Source: Polaromonas jejuensis NBRC 106434 | Lineage (GTDB): Bacteria; Pseudomonadota; Gammaproteobacteria; Burkholderiales; Burkholderiaceae_C | Reading direction: 5' to 3' | DNA: 42,278 bases | Assembly: GCF_001598235.1 (NCBI RefSeq) | Contig: NZ_BCYO01000031.1 | Coordinates: forward strand, 1-42,278 | Shown here: piece after piece, positions 23,154 through 32,059 of the stretch | Layout: every line of letters begins with the position of its first letter | Numbering within the stretch: position 1 is the first letter of the stretch | The notes under the pieces: generated by a model | The model's input: only the letters and a program-made list of their open reading frames with translations | The model's database searches: none | Told to the model about the DNA's origin: nothing | Translations under genes and position numbers: made by a program

Positions 23154-25439
23154 TCAAATCGCGATCGGGTCCACATCAATCGCCCAGCGCACCAGGCTCT
23201 TGAATTCGGCTTGCCTGCGGGTGTCAAACAGCAGCGGCTGCCAGGCCGCCAGAAAGCGCTGCAGCGCGGCGCGTGAGGGGCTTTCGACCAGCATCTGCGC
23301 GCGCTCTATGTTGGCCACGCGCTGTATCGTCATGGGCACGGCCGGGTAGGGCGTGACGGCGTCGTGGCCGGGCAGCTGGCGCAACTGTGCGGCGGCCGCG
23401 GCGGCGTTCAAAAAGCCCTGGGCGACCGACTGCTCTTTGGCCTCGGCGCGCACCAGTGCCGAATAACCGAAGGGTGACATGCCAGCAGCCTGGCGCTCGG
23501 CCAGTTCCCGGGCCGCAAACACCGGATAGTCGTGCCGCTTGAGGGCTTCAAACAGCGGGTGCGCCGGGTGAAAGGTTTGCACCCACATTTCGCTGGCCTG
23601 GCTGTGCCGGGCGTCGCGGCCGGCCCGGCCGCCGGCCTGCATGAGCAGGCTGAACAGGCGCTCGGGCGCGCGGAAGTCGCTGGAGAACAGCGCGCCGTCG
23701 GGGTTGACGGCCGCCACCAGCGTGATGTGGCGAAAGTCATGGCCCTTGGCAATCATTTGCGTGCCGACCAGCACGTCGACCTCGCCGGCATGCACGCTGG
23801 CCAGCTGCGATTCCAGCGCGCCTTTGAGGCGCGTGGTGTCGGCGTCTATGCGGGCGATGCGCACGGCCTCGCCGTCGGGCCGCCGCACGCCGGCCAGCAG
23901 CTCGGCCAGGTGCTCTTCCAGCCGTTCGGTGCCGCGGCCCACGGGGGCGATGTCGATGTTGCCGCAACTCGGGCAGGCGCGCGGCACGCGCTCGGTAAAG
24001 CCGCAGTGGTGGCAGCGCAACGTGCGGTCTATCTTGTGGAACACCCGGTAGGCGCTGCAGTGCGGGCACTCGCTCTTCCAGCCGCAGTCGTGGCAGGCCA
24101 GCACGGGCGCATAGCCGCGCCGGTTCAGGAAAATCAGCGACTGCTCGCCGCGCGCCACCCGCTGCGCAATCGCGTCCAGCAGCGGCGGGGCAATGGTGCA
24201 GTGCTTGGGCTGGTGGTTCATGTCCACGCGCCGCACTAGCGGTAGGCCCCCACGTTCGCCCACTGCGTGTGGCTCTCTGCCCCCCGGGGGGGCTAATTTT
24301 CCTTGGGGCGGCCCGGCGGAAAGCGGTAGGCCCCCACGTTCGCTCACTGCGTGTAGCTCGCTGCCCCCCGGGGGGGCTAATTTTCCTAGGGGCGGCCCGT
24401 CGGAAAATTGCGTCGCTTCTGTGTCTATCGCTGATGGAACACCGATACGCTCGCTCATGTTCAGGCGCTGGTAGCGGCCGGTGAGCGTGGCCTGCCAGCT
24501 TTCCAGCGAGGGCGTGGCCGAACCCAGCAGCACGCGGCAGTCGCCGTGCGGGTGGTCGGTGTCAGCGCTTTCCAGCTTGGCGCGATAGACCGCCAGGTCG
24601 CGCGCCGAGTAGCGTGCGCCCTCCTGCTGCTTGTAGCTGGGGTCATGTTCTTCATCCACCACCAGCAGCCGCAGATGGGGCAGGGACGCCAGCACCGCCA
24701 TGCGCGTGCCCAGCACCAGCCGCGCCTGGCCCGCATGGGCGGCCAGCCAGCTTTTCAGCCGTTGTGCCGGCGTGAGCCCGCTGTGCAGGGCCACCACCCG
24801 TTCCTTGCCGAGGTGGGCAAAGCGCTCCTCAAAGCGCGCCTGCAGCTGCGGCGTGAGATTGATTTCGGGCACCATGACCAGCACCTGCGCGGCCGGGTCC
24901 TGGGCCAGCACCTTGGCCGCGGCACGCAGGTAGACCTCGGTTTTGCCGCTGCCGGTCGCGCCGAACAGCAGAGCGGGCCGGGTATCTGCATCAAATTCGG
25001 CCAAAGCCCTTTCCTGCTGGGCACTAAGCGCTATCAAATCGCTAGTGTCTTGCGCGCGGCTGGTATCCACCACGGGCCGCTTGAGGCGGCGCGTCAGCTG
25101 CACCGCATTGAGTTCGCGCAACTGCGGCGGCAGCGCCGCCAGCGCCACTTCACCCAGCGAGCGCTGGTAATAGCCGGCGGTGAAGCTGACCAGTTTTCGC
25201 CAGGTGGCGGACAGCGGGGCCAGCCCTTCCAGCACGCCGGCGACCAGGCGTATATTTTCCGCCTGCAGCGCGCCGCCGTCCGGCAACAGGTCCCACACCA
25301 CACCCAGTACCTCCCGCCTGCCCAGGGGAACGCGTACCAGAGCCCCTACGGCGAGTGGAGACTCACTTCGGTAAGTCAGTGGCCCGGCGATGGCGCTGTG
25401 GGCCGGCGTGGCGACGACGACCTGGAGCCAGTAACTCAT
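23154..25439 (-). CDS. priA: primosomal protein N' (replication restart helicase PriA)
   Basis: A 761-aa PriA: it recognises stalled forks, unwinds the lagging strand 3'-5' and starts DnaB reloading. Seen: the N-terminal DNA-binding domain beginning MSYWLQVVVATP, Walker A GATGSGKT, DEEH followed by DPSYKQ, LLGSATPSLESW, and the cysteine-rich zinc region starting CHDCGWKSECPHCS with eight cysteines, then GTERLEEHL and the C-terminal helicase motifs. ATG 25439 fits the family start; the frame is open to 25478. Oddity: between LNMSERIG and RRVDMNHQP the protein carries an extra segment of about 70 residues, 56 of which are two 28-residue copies encoded by an 84-bp tandem repeat. It is convergent with the sigma-factor gene, with 6 bp between the stops. 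Confidence 0.94.
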   Translation of the reverse strand: MSYWLQVVVATPAHSAIAGPLTYRSESPLAVGALVRVPLGRREVLGVVWDLLPDGGALQAENIRLVAGVLEGLAPLSATWRKLVSFTAGYYQRSLGEVALAALPPQLRELNAVQLTRRLKRPVVDTSRAQDTSDLIALSAQQERALAEFDADTRPALLFGATGSGKTEVYLRAAAKVLAQDPAAQVLVMVPEINLTPQLQARFEERFAHLGKERVVALHSGLTPAQRLKSWLAAHAGQARLVLGTRMAVLASLPHLRLLVVDEEHDPSYKQQEGARYSARDLAVYRAKLESADTDHPHGDCRVLLGSATPSLESWQATLTGRYQRLNMSERIGVPSAIDTEATQFSDGPPLGKLAPPGGSELHAVSERGGLPLSAGPPQGKLAPPGGREPHAVGERGGLPLVRRVDMNHQPKHCTIAPPLLDAIAQRVARGEQSLIFLNRRGYAPVLACHDCGWKSECPHCSAYRVFHKIDRTLRCHHCGFTERVPRACPSCGNIDIAPVGRGTERLEEHLAELLAGVRRPDGEAVRIARIDADTTRLKGALESQLASVHAGEVDVLVGTQMIAKGHDFRHITLVAAVNPDGALFSSDFRAPERLFSLLMQAGGRAGRDARHSQASEMWVQTFHPAHPLFEALKRHDYPVFAARELAERQAAGMSPFGYSALVRAEAKEQSVAQGFLNAAAAAAQLRQLPGHDAVTPYPAVPMTIQRVANIERAQMLVESPSRAALQRFLAAWQPLLFDTRRQAEFKSLVRWAIDVDPIAI
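24238..24405. repeat. two tandem 84-bp repeats inside priA, in frame
   Basis: Copies at 24238-24321 and 24322-24405 differ at only a few positions. Each holds GGTAGGCCCCCACGTTCGC, the GC palindrome GCCCCCCGGGGGGGC, and TAATTTTCCT followed by GGGGCGGCCCG. At 84 bp each adds 28 codons without breaking the frame; on the coding strand it reads GKLAPPGG and ERGGLPL in both copies. It resembles dispersed intergenic repeats of Comamonadaceae. Confidence 0.85.
25023..25047. repeat. short palindrome within priA
   Basis: CACTA-GCG and CGC-TAGTG arms around CTATCAAAT, inside the part of priA coding for the segment before SAQQERALAEFD. It belongs to the family of AT-looped GCTATC palindromes seen elsewhere in the window. 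Confidence 0.4.
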
Positions 25440-25534
25440 GGGGAACAATCCGACACATGTGTTTCTGGAACAACACATGCAGACAACGCGCTAAGTCCTT
25501 GATTTTTCACCGCTTTAGAGATGTCCAGATTTTC

Positions 25535-25567
25535 TGTGGATAACTTTGTTGATAGCTTGTCTGATAA
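25535..25567 (+). promoter_or_regulatory. DnaA-box-like 12-bp-periodic cluster
   Basis: TGTGGATAA at 25535-25543 is the exact complement of the DnaA box TTATCCACA. Twelve bases on is TGTTGATAG, and twelve further GTCTGATAA, sharing GATAAC-like cores. The regular spacing suggests a DnaA-binding cluster, possibly controlling priA or acting as a titration site. Confidence 0.4.
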
Positions 25568-25655
25568 CCCGTCCAAGCCTTGTAAATCAAGGCTTTCCTT
25601 AGAATGCCCGGAAAAATGGCAAATAAAATTCCCCATATGAATCAATGACTTGCGT

Positions 25656-25676
25656 GCGCTATGGCTTTGATAGCGC
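25656..25676. repeat. GCGCTAT/ATAGCGC palindrome
   Basis: Perfect 7-bp arms GCGCTAT and ATAGCGC around GGCTTTG, between hemE and priA. One of several related AT-looped palindromes in this window. It could be a weak terminator stem for hemE, but no T run follows. Confidence 0.5.
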
Positions 25677-25815
25677 CCTGCCGCCAGCAAGCACTGCAAT
25701 GCGGCACCACAGCACGGGTTTTGTGCATAAGTCGAAACGCCAGCGCCCGATTTTGTGCTAGCCATGCCCGAAATGCCGCAGAAATCAGCGGTTTCCGGCC
25801 CTGGCGGCGGTGTGC

Positions 25816-26925
25816 TCAGGCCTGCGCCTTGCGCATGCTGCGAGAGTGAGCATGCACTGCGTGAACCAGGACTTCGACGCTTTCGGGCGGCGTGTGCTGG
25901 CTGATGCCGTGGCCCAGGTTGAAGATATGGGTCGGCCCGGCCTGGTTGGCATCGGTATGCGGCTGGCCAAAGCTGCTTAGCACCGCCGCGACCTCGGCCT
26001 CTATCTGCGCCGGCCTGGCAAACAGCACATTGGGGTCCAGGTTGCCCTGCAGGGCCTTGGCGTGCGGGCCGTTCTCGCCGACGCGGGCCCGCGCCTGGGC
26101 CAGATTGACGGTCCAGTCCAGGCCCAGCACCTCGCAGTCCAGCGTCTTCATGCTTTCCAGCCACTGGCCGCCGCCCTTGGTGAACACCAGGCGCGGAATC
26201 TTCACGCCCTCATGCTCGCGCTTGAGCTGGGCCAGCACCCGCGCCGTGTAGGCCAGGCTGAAGCTGTGGAAGGCCGCATCGGCCAGCACGCCGCCCCAGC
26301 TGTCGAAGATCATCACGGCCTGGGCGCCGGCGTCTATCTGCGCATTCAGGTAGCTGGCCACGGCATCCGCATTGACCGCCAGGATCTGGTGCATCAGGTC
26401 GGGGCGCTGGTACAGCATGGTCTTGACGAGACGGTAGTCGTCCGAGCCCGCGCCTTCCACCATGTAGCAGGCCAGCGTCCAGGGGCTGCCGGAAAAGCCG
26501 ATCAGCGGCACGCGGCCGTTCAGCGCCTTGCGGATGGAGGTGACGGCGTCAAACACGTAGCGCAGCTTGCTCATGTCCGGCACGGCCAGTCTGGCCACGG
26601 CGGCCTCGTCGCGCACCGGCGTGGCAAAGCGCGGGCCTTCGCCCAGCGCAAACGACAGGCCCAGGCCCATGGCGTCGGGCACGGTCAGGATGTCGCTGAA
26701 CAGGATGGCGGCGTCCAGCGGGTAGCGCTCCAGCGGCTGCAAGGTGACTTCGGTGGCGTAGTCGGTGTTGGTTGCCAGGCCCATGAAGCTGCCGGCCCGG
26801 GCGCGCGTGGCGCGGTACTCGGGCAGATAACGGCCGGCCTGGCGCATCAGCCAGACGGGCGTGTGGTCCGTGGCCTGACGCAGGCAGGCACGCAGAAATG
26901 TGTCGTTTTGGAGAGGTGCAAACAT
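25816..26925 (-). CDS. hemE: uroporphyrinogen decarboxylase
   Basis: A 369-aa cytosolic enzyme converting uroporphyrinogen III to coproporphyrinogen III by four decarboxylations in haem synthesis. Motifs include PVWLMRQAGRYLPEYR near residues 23-38, FSDILTVPDAMGLGLSF with the catalytic Asp, and GFSGSPWTLACYMVEG. The end reads FNLGHGISQHTPPESVEVLV, with the conserved His. Length and start (MFAPLQNDTFLRACLRQATD) fit the family. It is on the same strand as priA, with a 376-bp gap between, so separate promoters are likely. Confidence 0.97.
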   Translation of the reverse strand: MFAPLQNDTFLRACLRQATDHTPVWLMRQAGRYLPEYRATRARAGSFMGLATNTDYATEVTLQPLERYPLDAAILFSDILTVPDAMGLGLSFALGEGPRFATPVRDEAAVARLAVPDMSKLRYVFDAVTSIRKALNGRVPLIGFSGSPWTLACYMVEGAGSDDYRLVKTMLYQRPDLMHQILAVNADAVASYLNAQIDAGAQAVMIFDSWGGVLADAAFHSFSLAYTARVLAQLKREHEGVKIPRLVFTKGGGQWLESMKTLDCEVLGLDWTVNLAQARARVGENGPHAKALQGNLDPNVLFARPAQIEAEVAAVLSSFGQPHTDANQAGPTHIFNLGHGISQHTPPESVEVLVHAVHAHSRSMRKAQA

Positions 26926-27082
26926 GGCTGGATTGTCTCAGAGCCTGTTCCCGATCTACAGGGGGTCGTGTTGGCCTGTGGGCATTGTGCTCGCCTTTCG
27001 ACGCGCTTGGGCTATCCGCCGCGCCGGTTCGGATTTACCATGGCTTCTAGAGCGTTCGCCCTGACACAAAAAGGACTCTGCC

Positions 27083-27463
27083 ATGCGCATGACTGACCAG
27101 GAGTATTTCCGCAGCTGCATCGCCAAGGAGCGCCACCTGGCGCAACTGCTGGGCTACCACCATATCGAGGAATGCTACGAAAGCGCCGGCAAGCTGTGGG
27201 ACAACAACCAGGAGCTGCCGCAGTGGACGCGCGACTGGCGGGCCTGCGGGCCCCTGATGAGCGGCTACGGCATCGCGGTGAGCTATGGCCATGACCACCC
27301 GGATGGCCAGGCCCAGGGGCAGACCGCCTGGGACTTTGCGCGCATGGGCGAGACGGTGGTTCATTTCTCGGACCATCCATCGCGCGACCGCGCGGTGATG
27401 TACGGCATCGTCAAGGAGCTGATTTTTCTGCTGGAGCATGGCAAGGTCGCCAGGCCGGCGTGA
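27083..27463 (+). CDS. hypothetical protein, 126 aa
   Basis: A small soluble protein with no signal peptide. AGGA stands before ATG 27083. The middle (PQWTRDWRACGPLMSGYGIA) and the end (VMYGIVKELIFLLEHGK) recall the ABA-sandwich proteins of phage and bacterial origin that carry a P-x-(F/Y)-(S/T)-x-D-W-x-x-x-G-P-L pattern. That likeness is only by eye and function is unknown. It is divergent from hemE and convergent with the c-di-GMP gene. GC content is like its surroundings, so there is no sign of recent transfer. Confidence 0.75.
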   Translation: MRMTDQEYFRSCIAKERHLAQLLGYHHIEECYESAGKLWDNNQELPQWTRDWRACGPLMSGYGIAVSYGHDHPDGQAQGQTAWDFARMGETVVHFSDHPSRDRAVMYGIVKELIFLLEHGKVARPA

Positions 27464-27484
27464 GCCCCTTACGCCGGCCCGCCC

Positions 27485-30073
27485 TCATGGCGGCAGCGCG
27501 GCCATGAAGTTTTGCAGCGCCTCAATCGGCAGGGGCTTGCAGAACAGATGGCCCTGGTAGCACTCGCAGCCGTGGTGCGCCAAAAAGGCGCGCTGCGCCT
27601 CGGTTTCGACGCCTTCGGCCAGAACCCCCAGCCCCAGGCTTTGCGCCAGGGCGATGATGGTGCGCGCAATCGCGGCGTCATTCGGGTCGCGCAGTATGTC
27701 ATGCACAAAGGACTTGTCGATTTTCAGCTGGTCCAGCGGCAGGCGTTTGAGGCATGAGAGCGAGGAGTAGCCCATGCCGAAATCGTCGAGTGACAGGGTC
27801 ACGCCCAGGTCCTTGAGCCTGGCGAGCTTGCGGATGCTGATGTCCATGTCGTCCGCGAACAGACTTTCGGTCAGTTCCAGTTTGAGCTTGTGGGGGCTGA
27901 CCTTCGCAGCGTTCAGGGTGGCCATGACCCGATCGACGAATTCCGGCTGGCGGAACTGCCGCACGCTCACGTTGATCGCCATGCTGAGTCCGGCCGTGCT
28001 GGGCTGATGGGCCCAGGCCGCCAGCTGCTGGCAGGCCGTTTCGAGTGCCCACTGGCCCAGCGGAAGAATCAGCCCGCCTTCTTCGGCCGCGGCGATGAAT
28101 TCTGCGGGGCGCACCAGCCCGCGGCGGGCGTGCTGCCAGCGCAGCAGCGCCTCCACGCCCGTCATGCGGCCATCGCGCCCGACCTGCGGCTGGTAGTGCA
28201 GCAGAAACTGGCCTTCGCGCAAGCCCTGGCGCAGGTCAGACTGCAGGGCCGCGCTGGCCGAGACCGCCGCCTGCATGGCCGGGTCGTAAAAACACAGGGT
28301 ATTGCGCCCGGCCATTTTGGCCTGGTACATGGCCAGATCAGCCTGCTTCAGCAGGTCGGCGATGTTGTGGACTGGCTTCTGGTTGAAGGCCGTCACGCCA
28401 ATGCTGCAGCTGCTGTAATGCTGGTCGCCCGCCAGGTGGTAGGACTCGCTCAGCGCGGCAAGAATCTGCTGGCCCACCGCTTCGGCCCGGTCCGCCGCCT
28501 GCCCGGGGTCATGGCCCAAGTCCTTCAGCATGACCACGAACTCGTCCCCGCCCAGGCGGGCGACCGTGTCGGTCTGGCGCACGCAGCCCATCAGGCGCGT
28601 CGCGACCTGCTGCAGCAGCAAGTCGCCCTTGTGGTGGCCCTGGGTGTCGTTGAGTGTCTTGAAGTTGTCCATGTCTATGAACATCAGCGCGCCTTCCTGC
28701 TGGTGCGGATCGCTCAAGGCCTGTTGCAGGCGCTCCATCAGCAGCTGGCGATTCGGCAAATGGGTGAGCGGGTCGTAGAAAGCCAGGTGCTTGATTTCGC
28801 TTTCCGCCACCTTGCGCCGGGTGATGTTGCGCCCCACCGCGACCCAATGGGTAAAAAAAGGGCCGGCCTCATTGGCCACGGGCACCATATCCACCTCCAT
28901 CCAGAAATGCCGGCCGTTTTTTTTGTAGGTGATGAGTTCGGCCTGTACCGGTTTTCCCTGCTGGAGCGCCTCCTGTATGCGCTCCAGCTCGCTGCGCTGG
29001 GTCAGCGCGCCGCACAGCAAATGGCGCGGTGAGCGGCCCAGTGCCTCCTGGTGGCTGTAGCCCGTGTGTTGCTCGAAGGCCTTGTTGACAAAAATAATGC
29101 GCAGGCCGGGCTTGCCCGACGGCCGGATTTGCGCAATGAGCACGATGTCGTTCAGCCGCGAGATGCTGGTCTCCAGCAGCATGAGTTGCTCGCGGGCCTT
29201 GCGGCGCTCGCTGACATCGCGAAAGTAGATGGCCAGCCCATCGGCAAAGGGATAGGCCCGCACTTCCAGCCAGCGGTCCGGCGGGGCATGGAGCGCGTCA
29301 AACTCCACGGCGTGCCGGCTCGCGGCGGCTGCCCGCAGCTGCTCTGAAAAGGCGGCATTGAGGGCGCCGGGAAACGCCTGCCAGAAGCTGGCCCCCAGCA
29401 GCGCGCCGCCGGGTTGGTGCAGCAGCAGGCCGGCCTCCCGGTTGAGGTAGGTGAAACGCCAGTGGGGGTCCAGCGTGAAAAATCCCTCCGTGATGCTTTC
29501 CAGCGCGGTGCCCAGGCGCGCGGCCAGGTTTTGCGCATCTTCCCGGCTCTGCTGCATGGCCGTGCGCATCTGGTCGCGCTCTGACGCGATGGCATGGCCT
29601 TCCTCGCGCTGCTGCCGCTGCAGATCGAGCTGCCCGGCCAGCAGGGTGGCGAGCGTTTCCAGGTCTTCCTGCTGTGCGCGGCTCAGGCTGTGCCGCAGCC
29701 TGGCCGCGACCGCCAGGACGCCCAGCCATTCGCCATTTTTGCGGCGCAGCGGCAGGCCGCGGTAAAAGACGATGCCGGGCGCGCAGGCGGCGGGCAGCTG
29801 CTGCGGCGTCTGCTGGGCGGCGGCGCACAGCGTCATCAAGCCCAGGCGTTCATGCTCGGCGAAACCGGTGCCGGCAGCCAGAATGAGCTGCCCGTTCTCG
29901 GACAGCGCCACCAGGGCAATCGGGACGCCGCAGGTCCGGGCCGCGAGCCGCGCGATTCGGTCGGCATCCAGAAACAGCGGCCGGCTTGAATCTTCGCCCG
30001 CAGGCGAGGAATTCTTGCAGTCGGGGACGGAAGGCAGGGGAGACATCAGAGCAGGCATGGCACGACAGTGCAT
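27485..30073 (-). CDS. GAF-PAS-PAS-GGDEF-EAL cyclic-di-GMP protein
   Basis: At 862 aa this is a composite c-di-GMP enzyme. An N-terminal GAF-like domain (about residues 35-150) and two PAS domains (about 190-290 and 300-420, the second with a PAC segment) precede a GGDEF domain (about 425-590) and an EAL domain (about 600-855). The cyclase site RLGGDEF is intact and RQTD sits five residues before GGDEF, a product-inhibition I-site. In the EAL part VEALLRW, NVSVRQF, LELTES, DDFGMGYSS, KIDKSFV and LAEGVE keep the catalytic and metal-binding residues, so both activities look possible. No membrane segment is visible, so sensing is probably cytosolic. The start is uncertain among ATGs at 30073, 30058 and 30046. 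Single leftward gene. Confidence 0.92.
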   Translation of the reverse strand: MHCRAMPALMSPLPSVPDCKNSSPAGEDSSRPLFLDADRIARLAARTCGVPIALVALSENGQLILAAGTGFAEHERLGLMTLCAAAQQTPQQLPAACAPGIVFYRGLPLRRKNGEWLGVLAVAARLRHSLSRAQQEDLETLATLLAGQLDLQRQQREEGHAIASERDQMRTAMQQSREDAQNLAARLGTALESITEGFFTLDPHWRFTYLNREAGLLLHQPGGALLGASFWQAFPGALNAAFSEQLRAAAASRHAVEFDALHAPPDRWLEVRAYPFADGLAIYFRDVSERRKAREQLMLLETSISRLNDIVLIAQIRPSGKPGLRIIFVNKAFEQHTGYSHQEALGRSPRHLLCGALTQRSELERIQEALQQGKPVQAELITYKKNGRHFWMEVDMVPVANEAGPFFTHWVAVGRNITRRKVAESEIKHLAFYDPLTHLPNRQLLMERLQQALSDPHQQEGALMFIDMDNFKTLNDTQGHHKGDLLLQQVATRLMGCVRQTDTVARLGGDEFVVMLKDLGHDPGQAADRAEAVGQQILAALSESYHLAGDQHYSSCSIGVTAFNQKPVHNIADLLKQADLAMYQAKMAGRNTLCFYDPAMQAAVSASAALQSDLRQGLREGQFLLHYQPQVGRDGRMTGVEALLRWQHARRGLVRPAEFIAAAEEGGLILPLGQWALETACQQLAAWAHQPSTAGLSMAINVSVRQFRQPEFVDRVMATLNAAKVSPHKLKLELTESLFADDMDISIRKLARLKDLGVTLSLDDFGMGYSSLSCLKRLPLDQLKIDKSFVHDILRDPNDAAIARTIIALAQSLGLGVLAEGVETEAQRAFLAHHGCECYQGHLFCKPLPIEALQNFMAALPP

Positions 30074-30285
30074 TGGGTGGCAGCTGCCAATGCTGCGACT
30101 TCAAGCGCTCTTTTTTGCCGGATTTTGCAAGCGTTCAGTGCAAAGCGTTGCAAAACGTTGCCTTGTTTACCGGCATGAGGTCCTGTCCTACGGCACCGTT
30201 CGTCGTTGGGCCACCCATGCCGTGCGCATCACCCCTGATGATGCCGTCGTGACCACGCCATACAGCCATTTACGGGAAGAGGACG

Positions 30286-30576
30286 ATGAATAACGAGCTC
30301 GACAAACTGCAGCACTGCCCTGATCTGGCGAGCTTGCGCTTCACCCTGCACCGTGTGTGCTCCCGCTTCGGCTCCGTGGCCCAACTCAAGATACTGCCCG
30401 CCAGCTGTGCGGGCAAGCAGCAGGCCCTGTGTTTTTTCCGCATGGCGTCGGCTGAAGAAGAGCAGCAACTGATGTCTGGCCTGGGCGTTCGCCGCTTCGG
30501 CGGGGAGCTGGTCGTGGTGGTCGATATGAAACCATCCGGGCCCGCCATGGCCGACCTGTTCGGCTCGGCCGCCTGA
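30286..30576 (+). CDS. RRM-like small protein
   Basis: A 96-aa protein with a ferredoxin-like beta-alpha-beta pattern: SLRFTLHRVCSRFGSVAQLK, then QQALCFFRMASAEEEQQLMS and ELVVVVDM. This resembles the compact RNA-recognition-motif-like proteins of Comamonadaceae, but classic RNP1/RNP2 aromatic residues are only partly kept (CFFRM). GAGG precedes ATG 30286. It lies between two leftward genes (c-di-GMP protein and methyltransferase). RNA binding is inferred, not shown. Confidence 0.7.
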   Translation: MNNELDKLQHCPDLASLRFTLHRVCSRFGSVAQLKILPASCAGKQQALCFFRMASAEEEQQLMSGLGVRRFGGELVVVVDMKPSGPAMADLFGSAA

Positions 30577-30603
30577 GCGTGGCGCCGGGTTTCGGTGCGC
30601 GGC

Positions 30604-31929
30604 CTATGCCGCCAGGGCCGCGTCGGCGTCGGGATGCTTGAGCAGCAGGCGTTCCAGCGCATTCAGCGTTTCAAATGATTCGGCAAAGTCGGCGAACAGC
30701 GTCGCGTTGTCGGGGGCGGCCGCCTGGCCCCGCCAGTCAGTCCTGAAGCGCTCGAAGATTTCGCCAAAGCTTCTGCGGCCGTCGATCAGGCGCAGGATCT
30801 GGGGCGCATATCTGCCCGGGTTCACCATGACAGACACCCCGGAATGCTGGTGCCTGAGCATGAAAGGCTGGCCGCGGTTGCTGGCAAATACCTGAGCGGC
30901 GATCTCGCCGCTCAGGGGCTCGTGGTAGAAAAAAGGCACGTACTCGGCCTCGCCATAAGGGGCCGTGCAGCCGGCGTCGCGCGTGACATACAGCGAGTGC
31001 GTGATGATGTTGCCGATCATGAGTTCGGCCATTTCATACTGCCGCCGCAGCGGCATTTTCCGCAGCGCTGCCGTCATGGCGGGCGGCTTGCTGCCCAGCA
31101 CCATGTGGGGCAGATAGGGCGAGCGGCCGCGCTGCACATCGCTGAACGCCAGGTGCATGCCGTGGCCTTGCGCCTGCCCGTCCCCCAGCCAGTCAAACAG
31201 TTCGCCGACCGTGTAGGAGCGGTCCTGCGAATGCAGCAGCAAATCGTAAATGCCGGCGTCGCCCATCTTGTGGTCGTGGTGCAGGTCTTCGCTGCGCAGA
31301 AACCAGTTGCTGGCCGGCAGGCTGGCCAGCAACTCGCGCGTGTTGGCAATCTTGCGGCTGTCATCGGCCTCGGGGCCGTTCACCAGACGCATCAAGGCCT
31401 GCATCTGGTAGACCCCGGTACGGCCGGCCGTGGCGTAGACCATCAGCCCGACGGCGCCGTCGGCCTTGAGCACGCTGCGCAAGGCCTTGAAGCCCGCATC
31501 GGGATCGGCCAGGTGGTGCAGCACGCCGCTGCAGTTGATGTAGTCGAACTGACCCAGCCGCGGCGCCAGCGCGGGCAGGTTCAGCAGCGAGTCGTGCAGC
31601 CAGCGGATGTTGCCCAGCCCGCGGATCTCGGCGCGCCTTTTGGCAATGGCAATGCTGGCCTCGCTCATGTCCAGGTGGACGATTTCGGCATCGGTGTGGC
31701 GCAGCTGCTCGGCCAGAAAAATTGTGGCGTCACCGGTGCCGCCGCCGGCCACCAGCGCCCTGAAGCCGTTTTGAAACGACTGCTTTCCGGCAAAGCAATA
31801 GTGGTTGATCATGGGCAGGTCTTCCAGCCATGTCAGCGCCAGGCGCTTGCGGTCGTCTTCCGGGTTGCAGGGCGGGTAGGGCAGGGCTTCGTACTGGCTT
31901 CGGACCTGGGGCAGGTAGTTGTCGTGCAT
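30604..31929 (-). CDS. class I SAM-dependent methyltransferase
   Basis: A 441-aa protein. An N-terminal segment (NYLPQVRSQYEALPYPPCNP) precedes a Rossmann-fold methyltransferase domain at about residues 60-190 with motif I LVAGGGTGDATIFLAEQL, motif II IVHLDMSEASIAIAKRRAE and FDYINCSGVLHHLADPDAGF. A C-terminal region of some 200 residues holds PYLPHMVLGSKPP and a helical end. The YEALPYPPCNPEDD start and C-terminal region are typical of a family encoded in Proteobacteria without a known substrate. ATG 31929 is chosen because the family start lies there; the 90 codons upstream are not protein-like. It is on the same strand as the CoA-binding gene, 130 bp away. Confidence 0.88.
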   Translation of the reverse strand: MHDNYLPQVRSQYEALPYPPCNPEDDRKRLALTWLEDLPMINHYCFAGKQSFQNGFRALVAGGGTGDATIFLAEQLRHTDAEIVHLDMSEASIAIAKRRAEIRGLGNIRWLHDSLLNLPALAPRLGQFDYINCSGVLHHLADPDAGFKALRSVLKADGAVGLMVYATAGRTGVYQMQALMRLVNGPEADDSRKIANTRELLASLPASNWFLRSEDLHHDHKMGDAGIYDLLLHSQDRSYTVGELFDWLGDGQAQGHGMHLAFSDVQRGRSPYLPHMVLGSKPPAMTAALRKMPLRRQYEMAELMIGNIITHSLYVTRDAGCTAPYGEAEYVPFFYHEPLSGEIAAQVFASNRGQPFMLRHQHSGVSVMVNPGRYAPQILRLIDGRRSFGEIFERFRTDWRGQAAAPDNATLFADFAESFETLNALERLLLKHPDADAALAA

Positions 31930-32059
31930 GGGCGTCTCGAAAAAAGCTGAAAGGGGCCGGGCAGGCCGGACGGTCTGTTGGGCAGAGTATCCCCGCAACG
32001 AAGGCGGCGGGAATAAGGCCCGGCCTTTAAAGGAATGGCCGGCGCGGCGGCACAGTTGC

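Larger units (their letters stand above)
25440..25815. other. hemE-priA intergenic region
   Basis: No gene is convincing in these 376 bases. The region is AT-richer than its neighbours. It holds a DnaA-box-like cluster (25535-25567) and a perfect-arm palindrome (25656-25676), and presumably the priA promoter and the end of the hemE transcript. Confidence 0.45.

Noticed and set aside
25440..25815. Chromosomal origin beside hemE
   Set aside because: Only one perfect DnaA box. No dnaA, dnaN, parA or rpmH nearby, and betaproteobacterial origins usually lie at dnaA.
25436..26164. Leftward frame covering the hemE-priA gap
   Set aside because: The part outside hemE is Ser/Thr/Lys rich with no ribosome-binding site and no family; the rest is out of frame with hemE.
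27714..27719. Further TGTCGA words elsewhere in the window, for example TTGTCGATTT near 27713
   Set aside because: They lie inside genes and have no CGTC at 16-17 bp, so they are not counted as ECF42-type promoters.
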